A stretch of 64,000 bases of DNA from Salinimicrobium sediminilitoris (GTDB lineage: Bacteria > Bacteroidota > Bacteroidia > Flavobacteriales > Flavobacteriaceae): positions 186,001 through 250,000 of the forward strand of contig NZ_JAIVCC010000005.1 in the NCBI RefSeq assembly GCF_020866905.1, read 5' to 3'. The notes under the pieces are model-generated. The model saw only the letters and a program-made list of their open reading frames with translations. It was not told where the DNA came from and ran no database searches. Shown here piece by piece: positions 18,140-27,754 of the stretch (positions are counted from its first letter, which is position 1; every line of letters begins with the position of its first letter). The position numbers were made by a program, and so were the translations under genes.

Positions 18140-19417
18140 ATGAGAAATACCCTCAATATAGTATCGCCTGCAGAAGCTGTTTCGGTAGTAAAATCGGGTA
18201 ACCGTGTCTTTCTGCAAGGGGCCGCAATGACTCCGAATATTCTTATCAATGCCCTTACCGAGAGATATAGAGAACTTAGTGATGTGGAATTCATTCATAT
18301 TCACACCGAAGGTCCGGCCCCATACACTCAACCGCCTTATAGCGAATCCTTTAAAACCAACAGCTGTTTTGTTGCAGGTAATGTGAGGAAGGCAGTTAAT
18401 TCTAGTATAGGAGCATATATCCCAATATTTCTAAGTGAGATCCATCTTCTTTTCAGAAGGAATATCTTACCTCTTGATGTTGCTGTTATCCAGGTTTCTC
18501 CGCCAGACGAGCACGGATACTGTTCCCTTGGAGTTTCTGTTGATATTACTTTACCTGCGGTGCAGACCGCAAAAAAGGTAATAGCTCAGATAAATCCGCA
18601 GGTTCCACGAACACATGGAGACGGAATTATTCATGTGAGTCAAATTTATGCTGCCATTGAAGTAGATCATCCAATTCATACCCATGATCTAACTACCTCT
18701 TCAGAAATTGAAGAAAAAGTAGGAGAATATGTTGCCGGTTTAGTTGAAGATGGTGCCACTTTACAAATGGGAATAGGTGGAATTCCAAACGTGGTACTTT
18801 CTAAATTAATGAATCATAAGCGGCTGGGAATTCATACCGAATTATTTTCAGATGGTGTTCTGCCTCTAATTGAAAAGGGAATAATTACCGGCGAAGAAAA
18901 GAAGATCAAGACCGGCAAGATCGTGACCTGTTTTGCAGCGGGAAGCCAGAAGCTATATGATTTTATTGATGATAATCCCGTGGTGCATTTTAAAGAATCT
19001 GCTTATACCAACGATTCTGCCATCATCCGGCAAAATCCTAAAGTGACAGCTATTAACTCGGCCATTGAGATAGATCTCACAGGGCAGGTTTGTGCAGACA
19101 CCATTGGAAAATATCATTTTTCAGGAGTCGGCGGACAGATGGATTTCATTCGGGGAGCATCTCTATCTGAAGGTGGGAAAGCCATCTTCGCAATGCCTTC
19201 TGTAACTAATAAGGGTATTTCGAAGATCGTTCCTACGTTGAAAGAAGGCGCCGGAGTCACTACCACAAGGGCGCATGTGCATTATGTGGCCACAGAATTC
19301 GGCGTAGTTAATCTCTTCGGAAAAAACCTAAAAGAACGCGCAAAAGCTTTAATTTCAATTGCCCATCCGGCCCACCGTGAAGAGCTTGAAAAGGCCTTTT
19401 TTGAGATGGCGTATTGA
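18140..19417 (+). CDS. Acetyl-CoA hydrolase/transferase family CoA transferase
   Basis: This 425-residue class I CoA transferase shows the family glycine loop QMGIGGIPNVV and the segment HTELFSDGVLPL, with YHFSGVGGQMDFIRGA further on. Related enzymes move CoA between acetate, succinate and propionate or 4-hydroxybutyrate. Its position directly after mutAB and before sdhCAB suggests succinyl-CoA:acetate or propionyl-CoA:succinate transfer, but specificity cannot be read from sequence. A terminator-like hairpin separates it from sdhC. Confidence 0.88.
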   Translation: MRNTLNIVSPAEAVSVVKSGNRVFLQGAAMTPNILINALTERYRELSDVEFIHIHTEGPAPYTQPPYSESFKTNSCFVAGNVRKAVNSSIGAYIPIFLSEIHLLFRRNILPLDVAVIQVSPPDEHGYCSLGVSVDITLPAVQTAKKVIAQINPQVPRTHGDGIIHVSQIYAAIEVDHPIHTHDLTTSSEIEEKVGEYVAGLVEDGATLQMGIGGIPNVVLSKLMNHKRLGIHTELFSDGVLPLIEKGIITGEEKKIKTGKIVTCFAAGSQKLYDFIDDNPVVHFKESAYTNDSAIIRQNPKVTAINSAIEIDLTGQVCADTIGKYHFSGVGGQMDFIRGASLSEGGKAIFAMPSVTNKGISKIVPTLKEGAGVTTTRAHVHYVATEFGVVNLFGKNLKERAKALISIAHPAHREELEKAFFEMAY

Positions 19418-19456
19418 ACAATTGATTTTTAAATCGATCGGGAAGCCACGTAGGGA

Positions 19457-19493
19457 GCAACTACTTTAGGAGAGCACCTGAAGTAGTTGTTTT
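19457..19493 (+). terminator. Hairpin between CoA transferase and sdhC
   Basis: A perfect 9-bp stem CAACTACTT/AAGTAGTTG encloses a further AGG/CCT pairing and is followed by four Ts. The short T run makes it a weak terminator, so partial read-through into sdhCAB is possible. Confidence 0.6.
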
Positions 19494-19531
19494 CTATACA
19501 TCAGCTTTCTGACTGCAATTATAAAATAACC

Positions 19532-20203
19532 ATGATTTTTATAAAAAATTCGATTACCCGAAAAAACCTGATGGCGATCACGGGTCTGTTTTTATCCTTC
19601 TTTTTAATCATCCATCTCCTGGGGAATTTACAGCTGTTGCTACCCGCAGAAGAAGCGCAGCTCCAGTATAACTCCTATAGCCATTTATTGGGTGGTAATA
19701 TTCTTGTGAAACTGGTAGCCTACGTCCTTTACCTGTGCATAATACTGCACACCCTGGATGCTATCTATCTTTCATACAAAAGAAAAAAGGCCAACGGGGT
19801 TTCCTATTCGTACGACCGCCGCGGCAGGGCCAGCAGCTGGTACTCTCGGAATATGATGGCCCTTGGGATTATTATTTTTGTTTTCCTGGTCATTCACTTT
19901 AAAGATTTTTGGTACCACTACAAATTTGGAGAACTTCCCTTAGACGCGAACGGCAATAAAGATCTATATACGCTGGTGGTATTGGCTTTTGAGCAACTGT
20001 GGTATGTTATCCTCTACATCATTGCCATTCTTGCCCTTGGTTACCACTTACTTCACGGGGTTTTTAGCGCCCATAGAACCATAGGTCTTTACCATCCCAT
20101 GTACAACAGGATTGTGAAGGTTCTTGGGGTTGTTTTCGCAGTAACTATAACCATTGGTTATATTATTATTCCCCTCTTTTTATATTTTAATCTACAATCA
20201 TGA
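19532..20203 (+). CDS. sdhC: Succinate dehydrogenase/fumarate reductase cytochrome b subunit
   Basis: This 223-residue membrane anchor carries heme b and connects the SdhAB catalytic head to the quinone pool. It has five hydrophobic spans with conserved histidines ([47 protein letters not shown]), the single-subunit b558 type seen in Bacteroidota and Bacillus. I use the ATG giving [18 protein letters not shown], because a TTG 15 codons upstream falls inside the hairpin region. It overlaps sdhA by 4 bases. Confidence 0.93.
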   Translation: MIFIKNSITRKNLMAITGLFLSFFLIIHLLGNLQLLLPAEEAQLQYNSYSHLLGGNILVKLVAYVLYLCIILHTLDAIYLSYKRKKANGVSYSYDRRGRASSWYSRNMMALGIIIFVFLVIHFKDFWYHYKFGELPLDANGNKDLYTLVVLAFEQLWYVILYIIAILALGYHLLHGVFSAHRTIGLYHPMYNRIVKVLGVVFAVTITIGYIIIPLFLYFNLQS

Positions 20204-22122
20204 GTCAAACTATAAAAGCACCTATTCCTGAAGGCCCTTTGGCTGAAAAATGGAGTAATTATAAATCCAAAGCCAAACTGGTAAGTCCTAATAACCGGAA
20301 AAAGCTGGAGGTAATCGTCGTAGGTACAGGACTGGCGGGAGCCTCGGCAGCTGCATCTTTAGCCGAAATGGGATATAATGTAAAAAGTTTCTGTTTTCAG
20401 GACTCGCCGCGCAGGGCACATTCAGTTGCTGCACAAGGTGGTGTGAATGCCGCCAAGAATTATAAAAATGATGGCGACAGTGTCTACAGAATGTTCTACG
20501 ACACCCTAAAAGGAGGAGATTTTCGTTCCCGGGAAGCCAACACTTACCGTTTGGCCGAATGCTCGGCAAATCTTATTGATCAGGCCGTGGCCCAGGGAGT
20601 TCCCTTTGGTAGGGAATATGGAGGATACTTAAGAAACCGCTCCTTTGGGGGCGTACAGGTGTCCCGAACTTTTTATGCCAGGGGACAAACGGGACAGCAA
20701 TTGCTGTTAGGTTCGTACCAGGCATTATTGCGTCAACAGCATTCAGGAAAAGTAAAACTTTATGCCAGGCATGAAATGCTCGATGTAGTCATCATAGATG
20801 GAAAAGCCCGTGGAATAATTGCACGTAACCTGGATACAGGAGAAATTGAAAGGCATGGTGCTCACACAGTAGTGCTGGCCTCCGGCGGATTCGGAAAGAT
20901 CTATTACCTGTCAACACTGGCCATGGGCTGCAATGCTTCGGCAATATGGCGTGCTCACAAAAAAGGAGCTTATATGGCTAATCCCAGCTGGACCCAGATT
21001 CATCCTACCAGCCTTCCTCAAAGCGGAGAACATCAGTCAAAACTAACCTTGATGAGCGAATCCCTGAGAAATGACGGACGCATCTGGGTTCCGATAGATA
21101 AAAATGAAACCCGCCTTCCCGGGGAAATTCCGGAAGAGGATAGAGACTATTATCTGGAACGAAAATACCCTTCATTTGGAAACCTTGCTCCCCGGGACAT
21201 CTCCTCAAGAGCAGCCAAGGAACAAATTGATCTTGGGAAAGGAGTAGGACCTCTCAAAAATGCCGTTTACCTGGACTTTTCCCGGGCTATTAAAGAGTAT
21301 GGGAAAGACGTCATTGCCGAGCGTTATGGTAATCTCTTTACCATGTACAAAAAAATAACCGGAATAGACGCCTACAAAGAACCTATGAAAATATCCCCTG
21401 CGGCCCATTTCTCTATGGGCGGACTTTGGGTGGATTACGAACTTATGACCTCTGTTCCCGGCCTCTTTGCCATTGGAGAAGCAAATTTTTCTGATCATGG
21501 GGCTAATAGACTGGGAGCGAATTCCCTGCTGCAGGCCTGTGTAGATGGTTATTTTATTCTGCCTTATACGCTTCAGAATTTTCTGGCAGATCAAATAAAT
21601 ATCCCAAAAACAGATGTGACCCATCCTGCTTTTGAAGAAAGTGAGCGGCTGGTAAAAGATCAAATGCAGAATTTTCTTAACTCCAAAGGCAAAAAAACAG
21701 CCGAAGAATTCCATAAGGAACTGGGAAAAGAGCTGTATGATAAATGCGGGCTTCTAAGAACAAAGGAAGGATTAGAAAAAGCGATAGAAAACATTCAAAA
21801 ATTAAGAGAAGAATATAAAGTGAACTTGTTAGTGCCGGGAACTGCAGAAGAAGTTAACAGTGAACTTGAAAAGGCCGGTCGCGTCTCAGATTACATGGAG
21901 CTCGCAGAGCTTATGTGCATTGATGCTCTTCAAAGAGAAGAGTCCTGCGGAGCTCATTTTAGAGCAGAATATCAAACTAAAGAAGGCGAAGCTAAACGGG
22001 ATGATGAGAATTTCTGTTATTCCGCAGCATGGGAGTGGACAGGAAATGCATCTTCCCCGGTTCTAAACAAAGAACCTCTGGTATTTGAGACAGTAAAACC
22101 ATCGGTGAGAAGTTATAAATAG
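20200..22122 (+). CDS. sdhA: Succinate dehydrogenase/fumarate reductase flavoprotein subunit
   Basis: This 640-residue subunit oxidises succinate to fumarate (or the reverse) with covalently bound FAD. The dinucleotide-binding start is [20 protein letters not shown], the FAD-linking histidine is His74 in [14 protein letters not shown], and the substrate-site segments [14 protein letters not shown] and [12 protein letters not shown] are present. Length fits the b558-type enzyme. It overlaps sdhC by ATGA and is followed by sdhB after 5 bases. Direction of catalysis cannot be decided from sequence. Confidence 0.97.
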   Translation: MSQTIKAPIPEGPLAEKWSNYKSKAKLVSPNNRKKLEVIVVGTGLAGASAAASLAEMGYNVKSFCFQDSPRRAHSVAAQGGVNAAKNYKNDGDSVYRMFYDTLKGGDFRSREANTYRLAECSANLIDQAVAQGVPFGREYGGYLRNRSFGGVQVSRTFYARGQTGQQLLLGSYQALLRQQHSGKVKLYARHEMLDVVIIDGKARGIIARNLDTGEIERHGAHTVVLASGGFGKIYYLSTLAMGCNASAIWRAHKKGAYMANPSWTQIHPTSLPQSGEHQSKLTLMSESLRNDGRIWVPIDKNETRLPGEIPEEDRDYYLERKYPSFGNLAPRDISSRAAKEQIDLGKGVGPLKNAVYLDFSRAIKEYGKDVIAERYGNLFTMYKKITGIDAYKEPMKISPAAHFSMGGLWVDYELMTSVPGLFAIGEANFSDHGANRLGANSLLQACVDGYFILPYTLQNFLADQINIPKTDVTHPAFEESERLVKDQMQNFLNSKGKKTAEEFHKELGKELYDKCGLLRTKEGLEKAIENIQKLREEYKVNLLVPGTAEEVNSELEKAGRVSDYMELAELMCIDALQREESCGAHFRAEYQTKEGEAKRDDENFCYSAAWEWTGNASSPVLNKEPLVFETVKPSVRSYK

Positions 22123-22127
22123 AAGTT

Positions 22128-22874
22128 ATGAAAATCACACTAGAGATTTGGCGTCAAAGGGATGCCGTGAGTAAAGGAGAGTTTAAAGAATATCATCTTG
22201 ATGATGTAAGCCGGGATATGTCTTTTCTTGAAATGCTTGATACTCTCAATATAAAACTAATAAAGCAGGGGGAGTTGCCGGTGGAATTTGACCATGATTG
22301 CCGGGAGGGGATCTGCGGTCAATGCGGGGTTATGATCAACGGGATTGCACACGGTCCCCTGAAAAATACTACGACCTGCCAACTCCACATGAGGTCCTTT
22401 AAAGATGGAGATACGATCTATGTGGAGCCATTTAAAGCTGCCGCATTTCCAATTGTACGGGATCTTAAGGTCAACAGGTCTGCCCTTGATCATATAATTG
22501 CTGCCGGTGGCTATGTTTCTGTTGACACGGGACAGGCGCCCGAAGCAAATTCCATCCCCGTTACTTTTGAACAGGCAGAATCGGCTTTTGACGCTGCAGC
22601 CTGTATAGGCTGCGGAGCATGTGTGGCAAGTTGTAAAAACTCAAGTGCTGCATTATTTACCAGCGCAAAAATCTCTCACCTGTCACAACTACCCCAGGGA
22701 GATAAGGAGACCTCAACCCGGGTTGTGAGCATGGTCAATCAAATGGAAGAGGAAGGATTTGGATATTGTACAAATACGGAAGCCTGCCAGGTAGAATGTC
22801 CCGAAGATATCTCGGTTCTCAATATTGCACGAATGAACTACGAGTACAACAAAGCCAGGTTGGTAAAAAAATAA
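22128..22874 (+). CDS. sdhB: Succinate dehydrogenase/fumarate reductase iron-sulfur subunit
   Basis: This 248-residue subunit passes electrons from FAD to heme b through three clusters. The [2Fe-2S] cysteines are in DCREGICGQCGVM with a distal cysteine in TTTCQLH. The C-terminal half binds the other two clusters through CIGCGACVASCKN and the later cysteines in YCTNTEACQVECPED. It is the last gene of the plus-strand block and is followed by a strong terminator. Confidence 0.97.
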   Translation: MKITLEIWRQRDAVSKGEFKEYHLDDVSRDMSFLEMLDTLNIKLIKQGELPVEFDHDCREGICGQCGVMINGIAHGPLKNTTTCQLHMRSFKDGDTIYVEPFKAAAFPIVRDLKVNRSALDHIIAAGGYVSVDTGQAPEANSIPVTFEQAESAFDAAACIGCGACVASCKNSSAALFTSAKISHLSQLPQGDKETSTRVVSMVNQMEEEGFGYCTNTEACQVECPEDISVLNIARMNYEYNKARLVKK

Positions 22875-22891
22875 ATTATCTATGGACCTCT

Positions 22892-22925
22892 AAAAATGGG
22901 AGCATCTATGGTGCTCCCATTTTTA
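22892..22925 (+). terminator. Terminator after sdhB
   Basis: A 13-bp stem AAAAATGGGAGCA/TGCTCCCATTTTT closes a 7-base loop and ends in Ts, 18 bases after the sdhB stop. Confidence 0.88.
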
Positions 22926-22945
22926 ATATGTTATATCAAAAATAA

Positions 22946-22973
22946 GACCGCCCGAAGAGTCTTCGGGCGGTTT
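22946..22973 (-). terminator. Terminator after pckA
   Basis: A 12-bp GC-rich stem ACCGCCCGAAGA/TCTTCGGGCGGT lies 21 bases past the pckA stop and, read on the minus strand, is followed by a T-rich stretch. Confidence 0.8.
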
Positions 22974-22994
22974 CAAAAGTTGGTTAGTTATTGG

Positions 22995-24629
22995 TTAAAA
23001 TTCTGCATCCATGTGGTGGTGCTCGTCAATTAGAGGTCCGCCTTCAATGATCTGCCTGGAAGCTTCCGCAGAGAATTTCTCGAAGTTGAGGTGGAAACTA
23101 TGTGCCAGCTGAATCGATTTTTGGATATAAGCTCCTTTTTGAAGCCATGTATTCAACGGGTTCAGCATTTCTGAAGGTACATTGTGACAATACTTTGGCA
23201 TATGAAGGCCAAAGATAGGGTGCATCTCAAAATCTACATTTTGTAATTCTCCTTTAAGGATGGAAGTGATCATAGCCCGGGTGTATCTAAGTTTGATCCT
23301 AGATCCCACTCCGTAAGGACCTCCACTCCATCCGGTATTGATAAGCCATACATTAACTCCTGCCTCTTTCATCTTTTTACTCAGCATTTCTGCATAGACG
23401 GTTGGGTGCAGAGGCATAAACGGTGCACCAAAACAAGCCGAGAAAGAAGGCACAGGTTCATTAATTCCCGCCTCTGTTCCTGCAACTTTGGCTGTATAAC
23501 CCGATATGAAATGGTACGCAGCCTGTCCTGGTGTTAATTTAGAAACAGGAGGCAACACTCCAAAAGCATCACATGTAAGAAAGAAAATATTCTTTGGGTT
23601 CTTTGCGTAAGATGGCCATTGGATGTTGTCAATGTGTTGCAAAGGATAACTTACACGGGTATTCTGGGTAATGCTGGCATCAAGAAAATCCACTTCTTTT
23701 GTGCCTTTTTTGAAGACCACATTTTCCAGTAAAGCTCCCGGTTTTATTGCGCGATAAATATCTGGTTCAGATTCTTCTGTGAGTCCAATGACCTTTGCAT
23801 AACAACCGCCTTCAAAATTGAAGATCACATTTTCAGATGTCCAGCCGTGTTCATCGTCACCAATAAGTTTTCTATCGGGATCTGCAGAAAGGGTTGTTTT
23901 TCCTGTTCCCGATAATCCGAAGAAAATTGCGGTATCGCCTTCCTCTCCCACATTGGCAGAGCAGTGCATTGGTAAAACTTCTTTTTCAATGGGAAGGATG
24001 AGGTTAAGGGCAGAGAAAATCCCTTTTTTCATCTCTCCGGTATAAGCAGATCCGCCGACAAGTGCAACTTTTCGGGTGAAATCAAGAATGCTGAAGTTAC
24101 CCTGGCGTAGACCATATTTTTCGGGCTCTGCTTCTACATAACCCGGGGCACAAACTACCAGCCATTCCTCAGAAAAATTGGCAAGATCTTCCTGCTCGAG
24201 ACGAAGGAACATATTCTTAACAAAGAAAGCAGACCATGGATATTCGGCTATGGTGCGCACATTCATGCGATAATCTGGATGGGAACAAACATAACCATCG
24301 TGAACATATACTTCTTTGCCTGAAAGATATTCGGTTACCTTGTCGTAAAGCTGTCCAAAATTTTCTGAAGACAGAGGCTTGTTAATATTTCCCCACCACA
24401 CTTTGTCGCGGGTATAATCATCCTTTACCAGGAAACGATCTTGAGGGGATCTACCGGTAAAAGTTCCTGTATTTACACTAAGAGTACCATTTTCGGTTTC
24501 TGTACCCATGCCTTTGCGCACAGTGATTTCCTGCAGTGATTCTCCCGAAAGGTTCCAGTGGATCCTGCAATTTTTCAAACCGTATCCTTCGAGGTTAACC
24601 GTTTGAGGTTTGTCTAAAACATTTTTCAT
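22995..24629 (-). CDS. pckA: Phosphoenolpyruvate carboxykinase (ATP)
   Basis: This 544-residue cytoplasmic enzyme interconverts oxaloacetate plus ATP with phosphoenolpyruvate, CO2 and ADP. The kinase-type P-loop is GLSGTGKTTLSADP near residue 240, followed by LIGDDEHGWTSENVIFNFEGGCYAK with metal ligands, and NTGWSGGPYGVG. Length is that of the ATP-type enzyme. It converges on sdhB. In gluconeogenesis it makes PEP; in fermenting Bacteroides relatives it runs toward oxaloacetate and succinate, which would fit this block. Confidence 0.98.
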   Translation of the reverse strand: MKNVLDKPQTVNLEGYGLKNCRIHWNLSGESLQEITVRKGMGTETENGTLSVNTGTFTGRSPQDRFLVKDDYTRDKVWWGNINKPLSSENFGQLYDKVTEYLSGKEVYVHDGYVCSHPDYRMNVRTIAEYPWSAFFVKNMFLRLEQEDLANFSEEWLVVCAPGYVEAEPEKYGLRQGNFSILDFTRKVALVGGSAYTGEMKKGIFSALNLILPIEKEVLPMHCSANVGEEGDTAIFFGLSGTGKTTLSADPDRKLIGDDEHGWTSENVIFNFEGGCYAKVIGLTEESEPDIYRAIKPGALLENVVFKKGTKEVDFLDASITQNTRVSYPLQHIDNIQWPSYAKNPKNIFFLTCDAFGVLPPVSKLTPGQAAYHFISGYTAKVAGTEAGINEPVPSFSACFGAPFMPLHPTVYAEMLSKKMKEAGVNVWLINTGWSGGPYGVGSRIKLRYTRAMITSILKGELQNVDFEMHPIFGLHMPKYCHNVPSEMLNPLNTWLQKGAYIQKSIQLAHSFHLNFEKFSAEASRQIIEGGPLIDEHHHMDAEF

Positions 24630-24729
24630 GATTCAAGTATTGAGAGGTTATAATTGTGCCATATATTCGCTGGCGGTAATAAGTGGTTAAAAGTTCCGGA
24701 AGCAAAGAGTCGCTGCTCTTCATCTAATT

Positions 24730-25509
24730 CTAATCCAGTACCAGTAGGGGAACATTTGAATGCAAAGTGAGCAACCTGGTTAGACGGCCGGGAGAAGCCT
24801 CGCTACCCGGTAAGTGGGTTTTAGGCATTATAGCCAGCATATCCATGTCGTTCTTTGCGATATACTCCAGAATTCCCTTTTCTATATCTCCATTTTCGTG
24901 GAAACTGTGGTGAGAATAGAACATTTCAAGGAAGTAATTAAGGGTGTTCTCATTGCTCTCGTCATCTTCACTGTATCCCATAGCCATTTCTTTTTGTTGT
25001 ATGGTTAACACATGAACCTGGGCTTTGTGCTTGCGGGATACTTCCAGGAGAACATATAGAGGAAACCTGTCGGCTATTTTTTCATTTCCAAGGGAAAGGA
25101 TGATGGTGTTCAACCTGAATTTTCTGTATTTTTCAGGGATTACAAGTACAGGAAGATCTGCTTCCTGAACCAGACGCGATGTAGTGGTTGCTATATTTTC
25201 TTCCTCCAGGTTGGCTCCCCTCGTTCCCATAATAATGAGATCAATTTTCAACTCTTTTTGAAGCTGAATAATGGAAGGTACCAGCTCCCCTGTTTTAACC
25301 ATGGTATGAATTTCAGGAAACAATGGTTTATTGTATTTTTGAATGATCTTTTTGAAGTTTTCTTCTGAAGCTTTAAGATCATTATTTCCGTCGGCTATGT
25401 TCAGCAGAAATAAATTGATCAGGGGATCCTTATCTGCAAATTTCACAGCATATTCCAAAGCATTTTTAGATACTTCAGAAAAGTCGAAAGGGATTAGGAT
25501 ATTTTTCAT
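24730..25509 (-). CDS. Tandem universal stress protein
   Basis: This 259-residue protein contains two UspA-like units. The first is complete, starting MKNILIPFDFSEVSKNALEYA and ending with LIIMGTRGANLEEENIATTTSRLVQEADLPVLVIP, a nucleotide-binding loop with some drift. The second, from about residue 150, is more degenerate and ends HSNVPLLVLD. Such proteins respond to starvation and low oxygen. It lies 100 bases upstream of pckA on the same strand. An FNR-like inverted repeat lies about 82 bases upstream of its start codon. Confidence 0.88.
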   Translation of the reverse strand: MKNILIPFDFSEVSKNALEYAVKFADKDPLINLFLLNIADGNNDLKASEENFKKIIQKYNKPLFPEIHTMVKTGELVPSIIQLQKELKIDLIIMGTRGANLEEENIATTTSRLVQEADLPVLVIPEKYRKFRLNTIILSLGNEKIADRFPLYVLLEVSRKHKAQVHVLTIQQKEMAMGYSEDDESNENTLNYFLEMFYSHHSFHENGDIEKGILEYIAKNDMDMLAIMPKTHLPGSEASPGRLTRLLTLHSNVPLLVLD

Positions 25510-25590
25510 GGCTTTAAAATTGACGGAAAATGCTGCACATATTTCCTGATTAATATCACCTAAAGATACCCCTGAAAAAAGCTTCGTATC

Positions 25591-25604
25591 ATGACAAATA
25601 TCAT
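25591..25604. promoter_or_regulatory. Possible CRP/FNR-family site upstream of usp
   Basis: ATGACAAATATCAT matches the FNR-family consensus TTGATnnnnATCAA at 7 of 10 positions and overlaps a promoter-like GATATTTG read on the minus strand toward the usp gene. Confidence 0.3.
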
Positions 25605-25754
25605 TTGCAGATTGAAAGAAATCAACATTTTAGCCCCGAAAACGTTTGCATAAATTCCGGAAATGCTGCTGCAGAAAAATAAGTGTTAGAATTGACATTT
25701 TTGACACCCTTAAAAAGACAAAATATCGCTGCGCTACAAGAGACAAGAATCAAT

Positions 25755-25790
25755 ACAAAAAAGGAAAAATGGGAACTTTGTTTTTCCTTT
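25755..25790 (-). terminator. Terminator downstream of lpxH
   Basis: A perfect 10-bp stem AAAGGAAAAA/TTTTTCCTTT with an 11-base loop is followed by six Ts on the minus strand, 130 bases past the lpxH stop. The gap 25510-25918 otherwise holds a degenerate GTCTTGTCTC-like repeat (25880-25912), a half copy of the intergenic palindrome (25693-25704) and no convincing gene. Confidence 0.6.
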
Positions 25791-25918
25791 AGAATGTGGA
25801 GTGGTTAAATACAACGGAAAAAGTGTTTAAATAAAAACCCACAAAACTTTCTTTCAGTCCCTTTAAACAGATTATAGAAATGCCAGGTCTTGTCTCTTGG
25901 CTCTTACGTCTTAAAAAA

Positions 25919-26671
25919 TTACCACTCTTTAAGCTGAAGATCTTTCCCGTCAAAAACCCCGTAAGTGTAGAAATTGATCCAGTCACCCAGATTCATGTAA
26001 GTAGAATCGTCCTGAAGCTGAATATCCAGCGGAAGGTGCCGGTGTCCAAAAATAAAGTAGTGGTAATGCTGCGTCTCGAGCTTGCGCCGGCAATACTGTA
26101 TAAGCCATTCCTTTTCTTCTCCTAAAAATGCCACATCTTCTTCTCCCGAAATAGCCTTATTCTTAACCGAAAAATACTGCGCCAGTGGCATACCAATATC
26201 GGGATGAAGCCAGCGGTAAAGTCTTTTTGCAATGGGATTAGTGAATACTTTTTTCATGCGTTTAAAGCCCTTATCTCCAGGTCCCAGGCCGTCGCCGTGC
26301 CCTACGAGGAATTTTTTGTCATTGAAGATAAATTCCTTCGGCTTTCTAAAAACTGGAATATCAAGTTCTTTTTCAAAGTAGTCGTCCATCCAGAGATCGT
26401 GGTTCCCTACAAAGAAATATATGGGAATCCCCCTGTCCCTTAGTTGGGCCAGTTTACCCAGGACCCGCACGAATCCTTTTGGAACTACGTGCTTATACTC
26501 AAACCAGAAATCAAAAAGATCTCCCAGTAAAAAAATAGCCGCAGCATCTTCACTCACGTGATCGAGCCAGGCCACGAATTTTTCCTCCCGGGGACGGCTT
26601 TCTTCGGCTGTTGGAGCTCCCAGGTGGTTATCGCTGGAAAAATAGATCTTTTTACCCTCGGGTATCTGCAT
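25919..26671 (-). CDS. lpxH: UDP-2,3-diacylglucosamine diphosphatase
   Basis: This 250-residue calcineurin-type phosphoesterase makes lipid X in lipid A synthesis at the inner membrane. All metal-binding motifs are visible: SDNHLGAP, LLGDLFDFWFEY, FFVGNHDLWM, VGHGDGLGPGDKG and FGHRHLPL. Length is normal for the Bacteroidota enzyme. It stands alone and is divergent from the VOC dioxygenase gene; a TATCTTTA box at 26688-26695 is a possible promoter. Confidence 0.93.
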   Translation of the reverse strand: MQIPEGKKIYFSSDNHLGAPTAEESRPREEKFVAWLDHVSEDAAAIFLLGDLFDFWFEYKHVVPKGFVRVLGKLAQLRDRGIPIYFFVGNHDLWMDDYFEKELDIPVFRKPKEFIFNDKKFLVGHGDGLGPGDKGFKRMKKVFTNPIAKRLYRWLHPDIGMPLAQYFSVKNKAISGEEDVAFLGEEKEWLIQYCRRKLETQHYHYFIFGHRHLPLDIQLQDDSTYMNLGDWINFYTYGVFDGKDLQLKEW

Positions 26672-26776
26672 GTTAAGGATTTGCGGGTAAAGATAGTTTT
26701 TAAATTTCCGAAGTTAAAATCTTCAGAAAAAATGGCATCACACCCGGCTCTCCTTGGGGGTTTTATAGAATAAAAC

Positions 26777-26784
26777 TATCTTTA
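26777..26784 (+). promoter_or_regulatory. Possible -7 box for the dioxygenase-esterase pair
   Basis: TATCTTTA differs from TAnnTTTG in the last base only and lies 16 bases before the start codon. Confidence 0.35.
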
Positions 26785-26800
26785 AAAGAAACAGAGAAGC

Positions 26801-27754
26801 ATGAACAATTTGGTTACCGGTATTCATCATGTCACTGCTCTCGCAGGAGAGCCACAGTCAAACCTTGATTTTTATACAGGAATTCTTGGTCTGCGTATGG
26901 TCAAGAAAACAGTGAATTTTGATGCCCCCGATGTTTACCACTTTTATTACGGGGATGAGCAGGGAAAACCGGGATCTATAATGACCTTTTTCCCTTATGA
27001 GGGGATTCAAAAAGGCCGACATGGCATAGGAATGCTTAACATCACCACCTTCTCTGTACCGGCAGGTTCCCTGCTTTTCTGGGAGGAACGCTTAAAAAAA
27101 TACGATATCAATTTTAGACCCGCACAGGATCGTTTTGATGGCGAGGCTGTGATCTATTTTGAAGATCCCGATGGGCTTGGACTGGAGTTGGTTTTTAATG
27201 ATCGCGACAACAGGCCGGGCTGGACCTATGGCAATATCCCGTTGGAGCATTCCATTCGGGGATTTTACAGCGTAGAGATATGGCAGGAAGGATACGAACG
27301 CACGGCCGGTCTTCTTACCGAAGGGCTGGACCATAAGCTAATCGCCGAAAAAGGTAACCGCTTTCGCTTTGCGGCCACAGATGCTCCTGGAAATTATATT
27401 GATATCTTATGTAAACCCGACGCTCTTAGGGGGCTTGGAGGTGGCGGTACAGTGCATCATCTGGCTTTTTCAACAGCAAATAAAGAAAGTCAGCTAAAGG
27501 TTCGGGAAAAACTTACCAATTCTGGATACAATCCTACCCCGGTGCTCGACCGGCAATACTTTGAATCCATTTACTTCAGGGAACCCGGCGGAGTTCTATT
27601 TGAAGTTGCCACAGCCGAACCCGGTTTTGCTATTGATGAGCCGCAGGATAAACTGGGAGAAGCATTAAAACTTCCAGCACAGTACGAATCCCGCCGTAAT
27701 CTTATTGAAAAAGCAGTTAAACCTGTAAAACTCAACCCTTCAAATTTCAAGTAA
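26801..27754 (+). CDS. VOC-family ring-cleaving dioxygenase (MhqO-like)
   Basis: This 317-residue protein has two VOC units. The first starts IHHVTALAGEPQSNLDFYTGILGLRMVKKTVNFD with a metal-binding histidine, and the second has VHHLAFSTA and ends with FREPGGVLFEVATAEPGF, carrying the remaining histidine and glutamate ligands. It resembles MhqO/MhqE-type proteins that open hydroquinone rings and protect against quinones. Its stop codon shares a base with the start of an MhqD-like esterase gene, the same pairing as in Bacillus mhq operons, which supports a quinone-detoxification role by context. Confidence 0.85.
   Translation: MNNLVTGIHHVTALAGEPQSNLDFYTGILGLRMVKKTVNFDAPDVYHFYYGDEQGKPGSIMTFFPYEGIQKGRHGIGMLNITTFSVPAGSLLFWEERLKKYDINFRPAQDRFDGEAVIYFEDPDGLGLELVFNDRDNRPGWTYGNIPLEHSIRGFYSVEIWQEGYERTAGLLTEGLDHKLIAEKGNRFRFAATDAPGNYIDILCKPDALRGLGGGGTVHHLAFSTANKESQLKVREKLTNSGYNPTPVLDRQYFESIYFREPGGVLFEVATAEPGFAIDEPQDKLGEALKLPAQYESRRNLIEKAVKPVKLNPSNFK

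Noticed and set aside
19487-19531. Upstream TTG start for sdhC
   Set aside because: It lies in the 3' arm of a hairpin and adds 15 residues not found in family members; the ATG at 19532 is preferred.
25789-25986. Open frame of 65 codons on the minus strand at the end of lpxH
   Set aside because: It is mostly the lpxH frame shifted and low-complexity downstream DNA, without any start signal.
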